A stretch of DNA of 64,000 bases from contig JBKBKV010000001.1 in the NCBI GenBank assembly GCA_046294495.1, positions 1 through 64,000 on the forward strand. The letters run 5' to 3'. Shown here in pieces: positions 1 to 7,599 of the stretch. Each line of letters begins with the position of its first letter. Positions within the stretch are counted from its first letter, which is position 1. Source of the stretch: HRBIN23 sp046294495 (GTDB taxonomy: Bacteria; Chloroflexota; Dehalococcoidia; Lucifugimonadales; HRBIN23). The notes beneath the pieces were generated by a model that had not been told where the DNA came from, made no database searches, and saw only the letters and a program-made list of their open reading frames with translations. A program made the position numbers and the translations under genes.

Positions 1-526
1 TTAGCAGGAGAGCCCCCCCGCATCCCCCATCTTGGGCAGGGAGCAGGTCAAGGGCGCGGTGCTCGTCCAGGAAGGTAACGGAGGTGCCCAGGAGGCGCTC
101 CTTCAGGCGGGCCATCACCTCTATGCCGGTCAGGTCGCCCTTGTGGACGGTGCGGTCAAAACTCTGGCCGGCGAAGGGCTTCTGGGCGATGCGTCCGTCG
201 GGGCGGCGGTCAAAGAAACACCCTATGCTTTCCAACTCGTGGATCCGTTTGGGGGCCTCGCTCACCAGCGCCCAGGCCAGTTCTTGGTCGTTTAGCCATG
301 CCCCGCCTTTGAGGGTGTCCAGGAAGTGAGCCTCCAGGGAATCGGCGGGGTCAAGGACGGCGTTGAAGCCGCCCTGCACCATGCGAGTGCACCCGCTCTG
401 ACCCACCAAGCCTTTGGCGGCCACCACAATGCCCAGGCGGTGGTCCTTCTGCCAGGCGTGCAGGGCGGCGAAGAGGCCTGCCCCGCCCCCACCCAAGATC
501 AGGATATCGGTGGTTAGGGTCTCCAT
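1..526 (-). CDS. sdhA: Succinate dehydrogenase / fumarate reductase flavoprotein subunit (N-terminal part; cut by window edge)
   Basis: FAD-binding subunit that oxidises succinate or reduces fumarate. About 175 residues are visible, starting METLTTDILILGGGGAG, a dinucleotide-binding fold with GGGGAG. The motif RTVHKGDLTGIEVM is typical of SdhA/FrdA/TfrA-like proteins. At the position where SdhA carries the histidine that binds FAD covalently, this protein reads SGCTRMVQGG, so the residue is Cys; covalent FAD attachment by the usual His is unlikely. The start overlaps the sdhB stop by 13 bp. The gene is the last visible cistron of a C-D-B-A operon. L-aspartate oxidase (NadB) is a related family, but the sdhCDB neighbours argue against it. 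Confidence 0.88.
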   Translation of the reverse strand, partial: METLTTDILILGGGGAGLFAALHAWQKDHRLGIVVAAKGLVGQSGCTRMVQGGFNAVLDPADSLEAHFLDTLKGGAWLNDQELAWALVSEAPKRIHELESIGCFFDRRPDGRIAQKPFAGQSFDRTVHKGDLTGIEVMARLKERLLGTSVTFLDEHRALDLLPAQDGGCGGALLL

Positions 527-1269
527 TTACTCCCTTCCAACTTGAACAGGGCCTTCAGTTGATAGGCTATCATTTTTCTACGCAGGCGCTGGATGGCGTC
601 GGTAGGGGCAAGGCCCTTGGGGCACACGGCAGTGCAGTCCAGCATGGTATGGCATCGCCAGAGGCCACCCTCATGGGCAATGTGCGCCAGGCGCTGGGCC
701 TTATGGGTATCCCGGGGGTCGGCCACCAGCACATAGGCGCGGTTCAAGGCCGCTGGTCCCAGGAAGTCGGGGAACATGCCTACTACACGGCACGCCGACA
801 GGCATAGGGCGCAGGTGATGCATTCGCGGTGTGCATCTATTGCCTCCCGGCTGGGGTCGTCCTGGCGGAGGAGGGCAGGCTCAACATGGCTAGGGTCGGG
901 CACCAGGTAGGGAAGGATGCGCCGATAGCGCTCGAAGAAGGGGGCCATGTCCACCACTAGGTCGCGCACCACCGGCAGATGTGCCATAGGTTGCAGAGTA
1001 ATAGTCGTGCCCAGCGTGTTGATATAGGTGCGGCAGGCCAGCCCCTCCCGACCGTTGATGCGCATCCCACAGGTGCCGCACATTCCCACTCGGCAGGCGC
1101 ACCGAAAGGCGAGGGTGGGGTCGTGCTCGGCCTGAATGGCGAAGAGGGTGTCTAGGACAGTGGTGCGCTCCTGGTGTATTGGGATGGTGTAGGTTTGCCA
1201 GTGCCCACCGGTGCCTCCGGGGTTGGAGCGCCAAATTCGGACCGTTACCTGGGAGAGGTGGGTTGGCAT
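514..1269 (-). CDS. sdhB: Succinate dehydrogenase / fumarate reductase iron-sulfur subunit
   Basis: Transfers electrons from the flavoprotein to the membrane anchor. The 251-residue product starts MPTHLSQVTVRIWR. It has a plant-type [2Fe-2S] motif (CRVGMCGTCGM then GLAC) and two C-terminal Cys clusters for [4Fe-4S] and [3Fe-4S] centres (CITCALCLSAC and CHTMLDCTAVCPKG). The reading frame stays open upstream to 1749, but the extra 160 residues have no SdhB character and overlap sdhD, so the start at 1269 is preferred. It lies 5 bp downstream of sdhD and overlaps sdhA by 13 bp, which suggests translational coupling. Confidence 0.93.
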   Translation of the reverse strand: MPTHLSQVTVRIWRSNPGGTGGHWQTYTIPIHQERTTVLDTLFAIQAEHDPTLAFRCACRVGMCGTCGMRINGREGLACRTYINTLGTTITLQPMAHLPVVRDLVVDMAPFFERYRRILPYLVPDPSHVEPALLRQDDPSREAIDAHRECITCALCLSACRVVGMFPDFLGPAALNRAYVLVADPRDTHKAQRLAHIAHEGGLWRCHTMLDCTAVCPKGLAPTDAIQRLRRKMIAYQLKALFKLEGSKWRP

Positions 1270-1274
1270 GGGCG

Positions 1275-1640
1275 CTACTCCAGGAAAGCCCACAATGCCC
1301 GTAAGCCGTAGCCGAAGGCCACCAGTCCTACTGCCCATAAACTCCGCGTCATCCAGCGCTCTTTTCTGGCTAGGGGACGCCATTCTAGAAGAACACTTCG
1401 CATCCCGTTCAGCCCGTGGAAAAGGGCTAAACCAAGCAATGCCCCGTCCACCAGCATGAACAGAAGGGTCTGCAAGCGCAGGTGCACCAGATGGAATAGC
1501 ACCAACTCCTCCTGCTGACCGCCGACAACCTTGCCGATATCGGCGAAATGGGTAATCCAAATGTGGACGCTTAGCAGGAAGATAAGGGCAAGAGCCGATA
1601 GACGCTGGAGAAGCCACTGCCAAAACCCGTGAGGACGCAT
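1275..1640 (-). CDS. sdhD: Succinate dehydrogenase membrane anchor (SdhD-like)
   Basis: Small integral membrane subunit of 121 residues with three hydrophobic segments (roughly residues 10-30, 55-78 and 100-118). The second segment is followed by LFHGLNGMR, where the His matches the usual haem b ligand of SdhC/D proteins. It sits between sdhC and sdhB. SdhC and SdhD labels are by order and size only, because these anchors diverge quickly. Confidence 0.82.
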   Translation of the reverse strand: MRPHGFWQWLLQRLSALALIFLLSVHIWITHFADIGKVVGGQQEELVLFHLVHLRLQTLLFMLVDGALLGLALFHGLNGMRSVLLEWRPLARKERWMTRSLWAVGLVAFGYGLRALWAFLE

Positions 1641-1673
1641 GGATACCTCGTTCCCCTTCTACATAACTTACCC

Positions 1674-2057
1674 TCAGCGAAGGATAAGGGGCCACACTGC
1701 CCAGGTAGCCCCCGCCATCCCTACCAAGATGAGGGCTATGCCCACCCACGCCAGGCGCTCTTGCCAGCGGAGGGGAATTCCAGCCTCCAACAGCATCACC
1801 CGCAGGCCCATAACGCCGTGATAGAGCACCGCCAGGAGAAGGAGGAGGTCGGCTACCACGAAGGGAGGGCTTTGGAGCACCTTGAGAAGGCGGTCAAAGG
1901 TGTCAGGCCCGCGCAAGGCGGTGGAGATAACAGCGATATGGGCCAGCAGGTAAAACACCAGCGCCACCCCACTGATGCGCAGGCCCAGCCACGCCCACCA
2001 CCCGATGCGCTGTTGAACCCACTTCCGGCGCAAAGTAGAGGGGGAATGGAGCATCAT
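1674..2057 (-). CDS. sdhC: Succinate dehydrogenase cytochrome b subunit (SdhC-like)
   Basis: The 127-residue membrane protein starts MMLHSPSTLRRKWVQQR and has three transmembrane helices. It shows the SdhC hallmarks RISGVALVFYLLAHI (Ser/Arg near the quinone site, then a His) and LYHGVMGLRVML (second haem His). Its start overlaps the stop of the upstream DUF3006 gene by 4 bp in an ATGA arrangement. The gene opens the sdhCDBA block. Confidence 0.88.
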   Translation of the reverse strand: MMLHSPSTLRRKWVQQRIGWWAWLGLRISGVALVFYLLAHIAVISTALRGPDTFDRLLKVLQSPPFVVADLLLLLAVLYHGVMGLRVMLLEAGIPLRWQERLAWVGIALILVGMAGATWAVWPLILR

Positions 2058-2314
2058 GTTGCTCTCTGCCGACGCCCGCGCTCCAGGAGGCGCTCCAGTT
2101 TGGCCTGGATGCGCCGACGGCGTGCCTCTGTTTCCTGGGGGTCTAGGGTGGCGGTGACGAGGCGCCCGCCTTCCATCTCAACAACAAGCCAGTCCCCAAC
2201 TTGCACCCCGTTAGGAAGGTCGGTGAGAAGCACCACTACCTCCCGCTCCTCGTCGCCCACCAGAAGCACAGCCAGGGGGCCTTCAATGCGGTCTACGGCG
2301 GCCTTTTCTTTCAC
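2054..2314 (-). CDS. DUF3006-domain small protein
   Basis: An 86-residue protein. Residues 5-60 look like the DUF3006 beta-barrel (VDRIEGPLAVLLVGDEE, then LPNGVQVGDWLVVE), followed by an Arg/Glu-rich helix. DUF3006 genes are often found beside ComEC-like metallo-beta-lactamase hydrolases, and here the gene overlaps the end of such a gene by 4 bp. Function unknown. The 4-bp overlaps on both sides show it is part of the operon. Confidence 0.78.
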   Translation of the reverse strand: MKEKAAVDRIEGPLAVLLVGDEEREVVVLLTDLPNGVQVGDWLVVEMEGGRLVTATLDPQETEARRRRIQAKLERLLERGRRQRAT

Positions 2315-3249
2315 GGTTGGCGCTCCGTATGCACCTGAAGGGTCTGCCCATCGGTGCTAACCACAATGGTGCCATAGAGGTCGGTGCCATATACAGTTGC
2401 CCCGCGGCTTATGAGGTTCTGAAGCGGTTCCTGATGTGGATGGCCATAGGGGTTATCCCTGCCTGCCGAGTAAATGGCGATACGAGGGCGCACCTTCTCC
2501 ACAAAGAAAGGCCAGGTAGAGGTCCGGGAGCCGTGGTGTCCTATCTTCAGGACATCTGCCCTCAGGTCTACTCCAGAGGCTACCATGCGCTCCTCGGCCA
2601 GGCGCTCAGCATCCCCCGNNNNNNNNNNNNNNNNNNNNNNNNNNNNNNNNNNNNNNNNNNNNNNNNNNNNNNNNNNNNNNNNNNNNNNNNNNNNNNNNNN
2701 NNNNNNNNNNNNNNNCGTCAACAGGAAGGATACCCTACCGTAGGTTACCTTGACCACCACCGAGTTGTTGTTGCGGTCTGGGAAGCGTGGTTGTGAGGGG
2801 TTGAGCACCTCCACCGATACGCTCCCCAAAGGGATACGCTCCCCTTGTTGGGGGATGCGCACGGGTGCACCGGAGGCGTCCAGGGCGTCCAGAAAGTCCT
2901 CGTAGGTACGGGTGGTGTTGATGTCCCCGCTCACATACACCTCCCCAATAGGGAAGCGGCGGAGGGCCTCAATAAGTCCACCGATATGGTCGGCATCGGG
3001 GTTGGTGGCTATAAGCAAGTCAATGCGCTGAACGCCTGTGCGCAAAAGGTAGTCTGCGAAGCCGCCGCGTCGGGGCCCCCCGTCAACCACCATAACCTTT
3101 CCCTCTGGGGTGCGCACCAGGAGGCCGTCGCCCTGCCCCACATTCACCACATGCAGTTCCAAGGAGGAGGGAAGTGGGGTGGGCTGGGCCTGGGGCGTGC
3201 ACCCCGCAACAAGGAGCAGAAGGAGAGCCAGCAGGCGTAAGAGGCGCAT
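2311..3249 (-). CDS. ComEC/Rec2-like metallo-beta-lactamase-fold hydrolase, lipoprotein (contains an N gap)
   Basis: The N-terminus is a lipoprotein signal (hydrophobic stretch ending LLLLVAGC, lipidated Cys near residue 17). The mature part is a metallo-beta-lactamase fold like the C-terminal domain of ComEC: NVGQGDGLLV, DGGPRRGG, ATNPDADHIGG (metal-binding DxDH), GDAE and KIGHHGSRTS. It lacks the ComEC membrane channel. It may be an extracellular phosphodiesterase or nuclease, but the substrate is unknown. An N run of 97 bases falls between SFLLT and GDAE, which are adjacent in this family, so little or nothing may be missing. It overlaps the DUF3006 gene by 4 bp. Confidence 0.82.
   Translation of the reverse strand: MRLLRLLALLLLLVAGCTPQAQPTPLPSSLELHVVNVGQGDGLLVRTPEGKVMVVDGGPRRGGFADYLLRTGVQRIDLLIATNPDADHIGGLIEALRRFPIGEVYVSGDINTTRTYEDFLDALDASGAPVRIPQQGERIPLGSVSVEVLNPSQPRFPDRNNNSVVVKVTYGRVSFLLTXXXXXXXXXXXXXXXXXXXXXXXXXXXXXXXXXGDAERLAEERMVASGVDLRADVLKIGHHGSRTSTWPFFVEKVRPRIAIYSAGRDNPYGHPHQEPLQNLISRGATVYGTDLYGTIVVSTDGQTLQVHTERQP
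2619..2715. other. Assembly gap (97 Ns)
   Basis: A run of 97 N inside the metallo-beta-lactamase gene. The flanks stay in frame across it. The two bases before and after the gap (CG on the coding strand) would overlap exactly to give a continuous SFLLTGDAE motif. Confidence 0.98.
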
Positions 3250-3255
3250 AGGGGG

Positions 3256-3948
3256 CTAGAAGAGCTCCTTCCGCGGGTCGTGCTCTTCCCCAAGGCGGCG
3301 AAAGATAGGGGGTTTCAAGCCTTGGTAGAGGTGTTCCAGGTTTTCGTTGATGTCCTTGTTGACCGCTTCAAAGAAACTGCTCCCGTGAGTGTCGCACTCT
3401 ACCATGATTGGCCCCAGGTCTTTCACCTCCAGGAGCCACAGGGCTTCCGAGATGCCTAGTTCCTTCACCCAGTGCACTCCCACCACCCGCTGGACGGCGC
3501 GCCCGTAAATGGCTCCCAGGCCGTAACCTAGGGTGGATAGGTAGATGGCACCGTGTTTGCGGAATATCCTCTGGTAGACCTCCGTAGCCATGCCTGCCTT
3601 GCCCACCACGGCGCGCACCCCGAAGCGCGTTATGAAGGCATCCATATACTGGGCGTAGCGGAAGCCGGCCGTGGCCTGCAAAGAAGAGATGCGGAACTCC
3701 CCAGGCGCCACCTCTACCCCTGCAGGGGAGGACTGGAGGGTTACATTGCTGAAGGCTTTTAGGTCAAGGGGCGGGTCGTGCCCCTCTTTGAGGGTGTAGG
3801 TGTAGACGCCGTCCCGCGCCGTGTAGACAGGCCCTGTGAGGTATACCAGGTCGCCCACCCGCAGGGAATGCACCGCCTCTTGTGAGAGGGGGCTGGTGAG
3901 GTGCACCTCTCGCAGGCCAAGGGAGCGGGGGTCAAGCAGATGGGCCAT
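3256..3948 (-). CDS. Class I fumarate hydratase, beta subunit (C-terminal domain type)
   Basis: The 230-residue protein of the fumarase / L-tartrate dehydratase beta family catalyses reversible hydration of fumarate to malate together with the alpha subunit. Recognisable parts are LRVGDLVYLTGPVYTARD near the N-terminus, the conserved swivelling-domain segment VVGKAGMATEV, and VVGVHWVKELGISEALW. It lies 12 bp downstream of the alpha gene on the same strand. TtdB (tartrate dehydratase) is the alternative, but linkage to sdhCDBA favours a TCA-cycle fumarase. Confidence 0.88.
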   Translation of the reverse strand: MAHLLDPRSLGLREVHLTSPLSQEAVHSLRVGDLVYLTGPVYTARDGVYTYTLKEGHDPPLDLKAFSNVTLQSSPAGVEVAPGEFRISSLQATAGFRYAQYMDAFITRFGVRAVVGKAGMATEVYQRIFRKHGAIYLSTLGYGLGAIYGRAVQRVVGVHWVKELGISEALWLLEVKDLGPIMVECDTHGSSFFEAVNKDINENLEHLYQGLKPPIFRRLGEEHDPRKELF

Positions 3949-3960
3949 ATAGCCTCCCGG

Positions 3961-4908
3961 TTAGGCGATGCCCTCCCTACGGTAGTAGGGGGTGAACCAC
4001 TGGGGGTCGTGGCGGTATTCTATGCGTCCGTCGGGGTAGAGGCGAGCCGTGGCACGGCGATAGGCGTGGCAGAACTGGGAGATACCCACAGGCGTCCCAC
4101 CGGTGTGGGTGTAGGCGATCTCTATGTGCACATCCAGGACAGTAACATCGCCTCCTACCCCCATCACCCCGAAGCCGGTGCGGTTGCCCAGGCGGGTGAG
4201 TTCCTCCTCCAGGCTGGCCACCACCGGGTCGGGGTGGCGGTCGCCTTGCACCCGCAGGCAGGCGGCCTCTTTGGAGAGGCGCACCGCCTGGTCCTTGGTG
4301 CCCCCAATGCCAATGCCCACCGTAACTGGGGGACAGGACAGGCCGCGGCGGGCGAACTCAGCCAGGTTGTCCAGGAAGAAGCGCTTTATACCCTCTATAC
4401 CGTCGCCTGGGAAGAGCATGCGATAGTCGGTGCCAAAGAGGCCCCCCTTGTGGACCGCGGTAATGTCTACCCACTCGGCGTCCGGCTCAAAGGAGTAGTC
4501 CACATTGGGAGCGAAGACACCCACATTGTTGCCAGGGTTTTTGCGGGTGAGGGGATGGACACGGTTGGCGCGCAGTTGTATATCGCGAGTAACATCGGCC
4601 AGGGCCTGGCGTAGGGCGCGCTCCAGGGCCACAAAGCCTCCCTCCAAGCGGGCTTCGTTGCCAATCTTGACATAATAACGGGGGAGGCCCGTGTCGGCGC
4701 ACATAGGGCGGCCTTCGGCTACAGCCACTTGGTAGTTGTAGCAAATCTGGGCCAGGATGAACTTGGCCAGGGGCTTGCTCTCCTGCGCCAGGGCCTTCTG
4801 GTAAGCCAGCAGGCCATCTTGGGGGACGGCGATGGCGGCGCGTCGGTTCACTTCGTAGGCGGCGTGATGGAGGGCCTCCTGGGAGATGACGCCCGTGCTT
4901 AGGGGCAT
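3961..4908 (-). CDS. Class I fumarate hydratase, alpha subunit
   Basis: The 315-residue [4Fe-4S] hydrolyase subunit. Cluster-ligand candidates are the Cys in MCADTGLP, the Cys in SCPPVTVGIGIGG, and a third Cys in SQFCHA near the C-terminus. The substrate-site segment RKNPGNNVGVFAPN is clear. With the beta subunit and SDH it covers succinate to malate in one gene block. It ends just before the beta gene and starts 24 bp after the tyrS stop. Confidence 0.9.
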   Translation of the reverse strand: MPLSTGVISQEALHHAAYEVNRRAAIAVPQDGLLAYQKALAQESKPLAKFILAQICYNYQVAVAEGRPMCADTGLPRYYVKIGNEARLEGGFVALERALRQALADVTRDIQLRANRVHPLTRKNPGNNVGVFAPNVDYSFEPDAEWVDITAVHKGGLFGTDYRMLFPGDGIEGIKRFFLDNLAEFARRGLSCPPVTVGIGIGGTKDQAVRLSKEAACLRVQGDRHPDPVVASLEEELTRLGNRTGFGVMGVGGDVTVLDVHIEIAYTHTGGTPVGISQFCHAYRRATARLYPDGRIEYRHDPQWFTPYYRREGIA

Positions 4909-4932
4909 AGGTAGCCTCCCTACTGGCTTGGG

Positions 4933-6186
4933 CTAGGGGTGGAGCACCAGGCGGACGAAACGGCGCTTCCCTACCCGCAGGACGGTGCCGTGTTGCACGG
5001 CCAGACGAGGGGCGGTGGTCTTCACTCCCCCTACCTCCACAGAACCCTGGGCCAGCAGGCGTTTGGCCTGGCTCTTACTGGGGGCAAGGCCAAGGGCGAA
5101 GAGCAGGTCCACCGTGTCCACCTCCTGGTTGACAGCCGGGATGCGCTGGAGCCCCGCTTCCGTGAGGAAGACCCACATGCCGTTCTCCTGCCAAAAGGCG
5201 ACGGTGGGGATGTCTTCGGGCACCTCTCGGCGTTGGAAGGCGGCTTCAAACCATGCCTGGGCCTCCTGGGCCGCATCCTCGCCCCAGAACTGGGCGACCA
5301 CCTCGCGTCCCAGGCGCTTCTTCAGGAGCATAGGGTTGACCGTCCCACTCTCCAAGGCCCGACGCATCTCTTCCACCTCTTTGTCAGGCACATCGGTGAG
5401 CAGGTCAAAGTAGGGGATGATGAGGGTATCGGGGAGGGACATGATTTTGCCGAACTGCTCCCTGGGGGGCTCCTCCACGCCGATGTAGTTCCCCAGGCTT
5501 TTACTCATCTTCTGCACACCGTCGGTGCCCACCAGGAGAGGGACAAGGAAGCACTGCTGAGGGCGCTGACCCAGCATCCCCTGGAGTGCTCGTCCCACCA
5601 GCAGGTTGAACTTCTGGTCGGTGCCCCCGAACTCCACATCGGCTCGGATGGCCACAGAGTCGTAGGCCTGCAGAAGGGGGTAAAGCAGTTCGGTAAGGGC
5701 TATGGGGCGCCCCCCCTCCCAGCGTTTCCAGAAGTCCTCCCGCTGGAGCAGTTGGGCCACGGTGAAGCGGCTGGTCAGGCGAATTACATCGGCCAGGGTG
5801 AACTTGCCGAACCACTCGCTCTGCCATACCGTCTGGGTGCGGGCCTTATCCACCACCCGGAAGAACTGGCGCAGGTAGGAATCGGCGTTGCGCACCACCT
5901 CCTCGTGGGTAAGCATAGGGCGGGTGGTGGACTGGCCGCTGGGGTCGCCTATCTGAGCAGTCCAGTCCCCAACGATGAGGATAACCTGATGGCCCAGGTC
6001 TTGTAGTTGGCGCAGTTTGCGTAGGCCCACCACATGCCCCAGGTGGATATCGGGACGGGACGGGTCAAACCCCATCTTCAGGCGCAGGGGTTTGCCCTCC
6101 TGGAGGAGGGCGATGAACTCCTTTTCGTCTATGATTTCGGCAACAGCGCGCCTAGTTATGCGTTGGATAGTCTTCTCGTCCAGCAT
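4933..6186 (-). CDS. tyrS: Tyrosyl-tRNA synthetase
   Basis: Charges tRNA-Tyr. The 417-residue class Ic synthetase has the HIGH signature as HLGH (within RPDIHLGHVVGLRKL) and the KMSKS loop as KMSKS (QKMSKSLGNYIG). A C-terminal S4-like RNA-binding domain covers about residues 350-417 (SKSQAKRLLAQGSVEVGG). The length and S4 domain fit the TyrS/TyrZ family. It lies 6 bp downstream of ribF. Confidence 0.96.
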   Translation of the reverse strand: MLDEKTIQRITRRAVAEIIDEKEFIALLQEGKPLRLKMGFDPSRPDIHLGHVVGLRKLRQLQDLGHQVILIVGDWTAQIGDPSGQSTTRPMLTHEEVVRNADSYLRQFFRVVDKARTQTVWQSEWFGKFTLADVIRLTSRFTVAQLLQREDFWKRWEGGRPIALTELLYPLLQAYDSVAIRADVEFGGTDQKFNLLVGRALQGMLGQRPQQCFLVPLLVGTDGVQKMSKSLGNYIGVEEPPREQFGKIMSLPDTLIIPYFDLLTDVPDKEVEEMRRALESGTVNPMLLKKRLGREVVAQFWGEDAAQEAQAWFEAAFQRREVPEDIPTVAFWQENGMWVFLTEAGLQRIPAVNQEVDTVDLLFALGLAPSKSQAKRLLAQGSVEVGGVKTTAPRLAVQHGTVLRVGKRRFVRLVLHP

Positions 6187-6192
6187 ATCCCA

Positions 6193-7125
6193 TCACACCC
6201 GGGAGGGGGTTGTCAGTATGGAGCGGGCCTCCTCTATATCCCTGCCCATCTGCTCCACCAGGGCTTGCACCGAGGGGAAGGCTCGCTCCTCACGCAGGCG
6301 GCGGATAAACTCCAGGCGCAAGCGCTGCCCATAGAGGTTTCCGTTGAAGCCCAGGATATAGGTCTCTATAGTGCGAGCGCTGTTACCGAAAGTGGGTCGA
6401 ACGCCGATGGAGGTGGCGGAGGGCCAGCGTTTTCCCTCCAGGAGTGTCCAGGTGGCGTAGATGCCGTTAGCGGGGATGGCAAGCCCGGCATCTACCTCCA
6501 GGTTGGCAGTGGGGTAGCCCAACTGGCGCCCCCGCCCTATGCCGGGGCGCACCGTTCCCTCCAGAGCGGGGGGACGCCCCAGCAATCGTGTAGCCTCCTC
6601 CACGCGGCCCTCCAGGATCGCCTGGCGGATGGCCGAACTGCTGACAACGGTGCCATCCAAAAGGAAAGGAGGCACAACGGCAACGGCGAAGCCTATTTTC
6701 TCTCCCAGTTCTCGCACCACCTGGAGGGTGCCCTGGCGGTGATAACCTAAGGCGAAGTCCTCCCCTGCTACCAGGAGGCGCATACCCAGACGGGCTACCA
6801 GGGCGAGTAAGAACTCCTCTGCGGGGACACGCGCCAAATCCGCGTCAAAGGTGAGGGGAATGACGGCGTCCATGCCTTGCTGCTGGATAAGGCGGATACG
6901 CTCCTCGGTTGTGGTGATGAGGGGGAAGGGGCGGTCTGGGTAGAGGAGGAGGCGGGGATGATTGCGGAAGGTAACGGCCACAGTCTTTAGCGCCTGGCGC
7001 TGGGCCTCGGCGCAGAGCACGGCGAAGAGGTGTTGGTGTCCCAGATGCACGCCGTCAAAAACGCCAATAGTTACCGCCGAGGGGCCAGCCACAGCGTTGG
7101 AGGTCAGTTCATCCAGCCAGTGCAT
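6193..7125 (-). CDS. ribF: Bifunctional riboflavin kinase / FAD synthetase
   Basis: Makes FMN and FAD, the cofactor of the nearby flavoenzymes. The N-terminal nucleotidyltransferase domain shows TIGVFDGVHLGHQHLF and VAGEDFALGYHRQG; the C-terminal flavokinase domain shows GRGRQLGYPTANLE and EFIRRLREERAF. A TTG codon at 7137 would add four residues; the ATG at 7125 (MHWLDEL) is the more likely start. About 310 residues, the usual size. First gene of the minus-strand group that runs to sdhA. Confidence 0.93.
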   Translation of the reverse strand: MHWLDELTSNAVAGPSAVTIGVFDGVHLGHQHLFAVLCAEAQRQALKTVAVTFRNHPRLLLYPDRPFPLITTTEERIRLIQQQGMDAVIPLTFDADLARVPAEEFLLALVARLGMRLLVAGEDFALGYHRQGTLQVVRELGEKIGFAVAVVPPFLLDGTVVSSSAIRQAILEGRVEEATRLLGRPPALEGTVRPGIGRGRQLGYPTANLEVDAGLAIPANGIYATWTLLEGKRWPSATSIGVRPTFGNSARTIETYILGFNGNLYGQRLRLEFIRRLREERAFPSVQALVEQMGRDIEEARSILTTPSRV

Positions 7126-7197
7126 ACTACCCCACAAAGGGCGTCTTTTATGCCCCTCTGTAGGGATGCTAGCACCTGAAGGGGAAGGGCGTCAAGA

Positions 7198-7240
7198 AGA
7201 AGGGGGGCGCCCCAGCCGATGCCGGGGCACCCCCATTATA
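7198..7240 (-). terminator. Rho-independent terminator
   Basis: An 11-bp stem with one mismatch (7203-7213 pairs with 7224-7234) encloses a 10-nt loop. On the minus strand it is followed by a T-rich tail (TTCTTCTT). It lies just after the stop of the small lipoprotein gene at 7246 and separates it from ribF. Confidence 0.75.
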
Positions 7241-7245
7241 GACCT

Positions 7246-7443
7246 CTAGTGTGGCGCCAGCCACACATCCTCCTGGCGCTGGGACTGGCCCCAGTAGAAG
7301 GTGGAGGCGAGTTGGTGAAGGGGGCGGAGCGGCCCTGGGGGTGGGGTAGGTGGGGCGGCAGTGGGCGTGGGAGCGGCTGCCGGTCTACACGCTAGAATCG
7401 CCAGTAAGATAAGCGCCATAAAAACGACGAAACCGGCAAACAA
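7246..7443 (-). CDS. Small predicted lipoprotein
   Basis: A 65-residue product, probably from a TTG start. The N-terminus is a hydrophobic helix ending in a lipobox (ILAC, Cys at about residue 19). A Pro/Ala/Thr-rich linker and a short tail ending EDVWLAPH follow. No family recognised. It has its own promoter (7524-7552) and terminator (7198-7240), which supports expression as a single gene. Confidence 0.6.
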   Translation of the reverse strand: MFAGFVVFMALILLAILACRPAAAPTPTAAPPTPPPGPLRPLHQLASTFYWGQSQRQEDVWLAPH

Positions 7444-7523
7444 ACGCCCTCTGTTCCCCCTTTTTCCCTCCCTCCACGGCGGGTGTTTGAGGCGATAGGG
7501 GACCGCCTATTGTTTGTCTCCCT

Positions 7524-7552
7524 TATATACTACCGCCTGTCCACTTTGGCAA
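7524..7552 (-). promoter_or_regulatory. Sigma-70-like promoter for the small lipoprotein gene
   Basis: On the minus strand, -35 TTGCCA (7547-7552) and -10 TATATA (7524-7529) are separated by 17 bp. It is the clearest promoter between the lipoprotein gene and the divergent threonine aldolase gene. Confidence 0.6.
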
Positions 7553-7599
7553 TGGGATAAGCGTGGTAGCATGGCATAAGAACAGAGGAGGTGCCAGCG

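Noticed and set aside
1269..1749. N-terminal extension of the sdhB frame to 1749
   Set aside because: It overlaps sdhD and its translation has no SdhB character; the start at 1269 gives a normal SdhB length.
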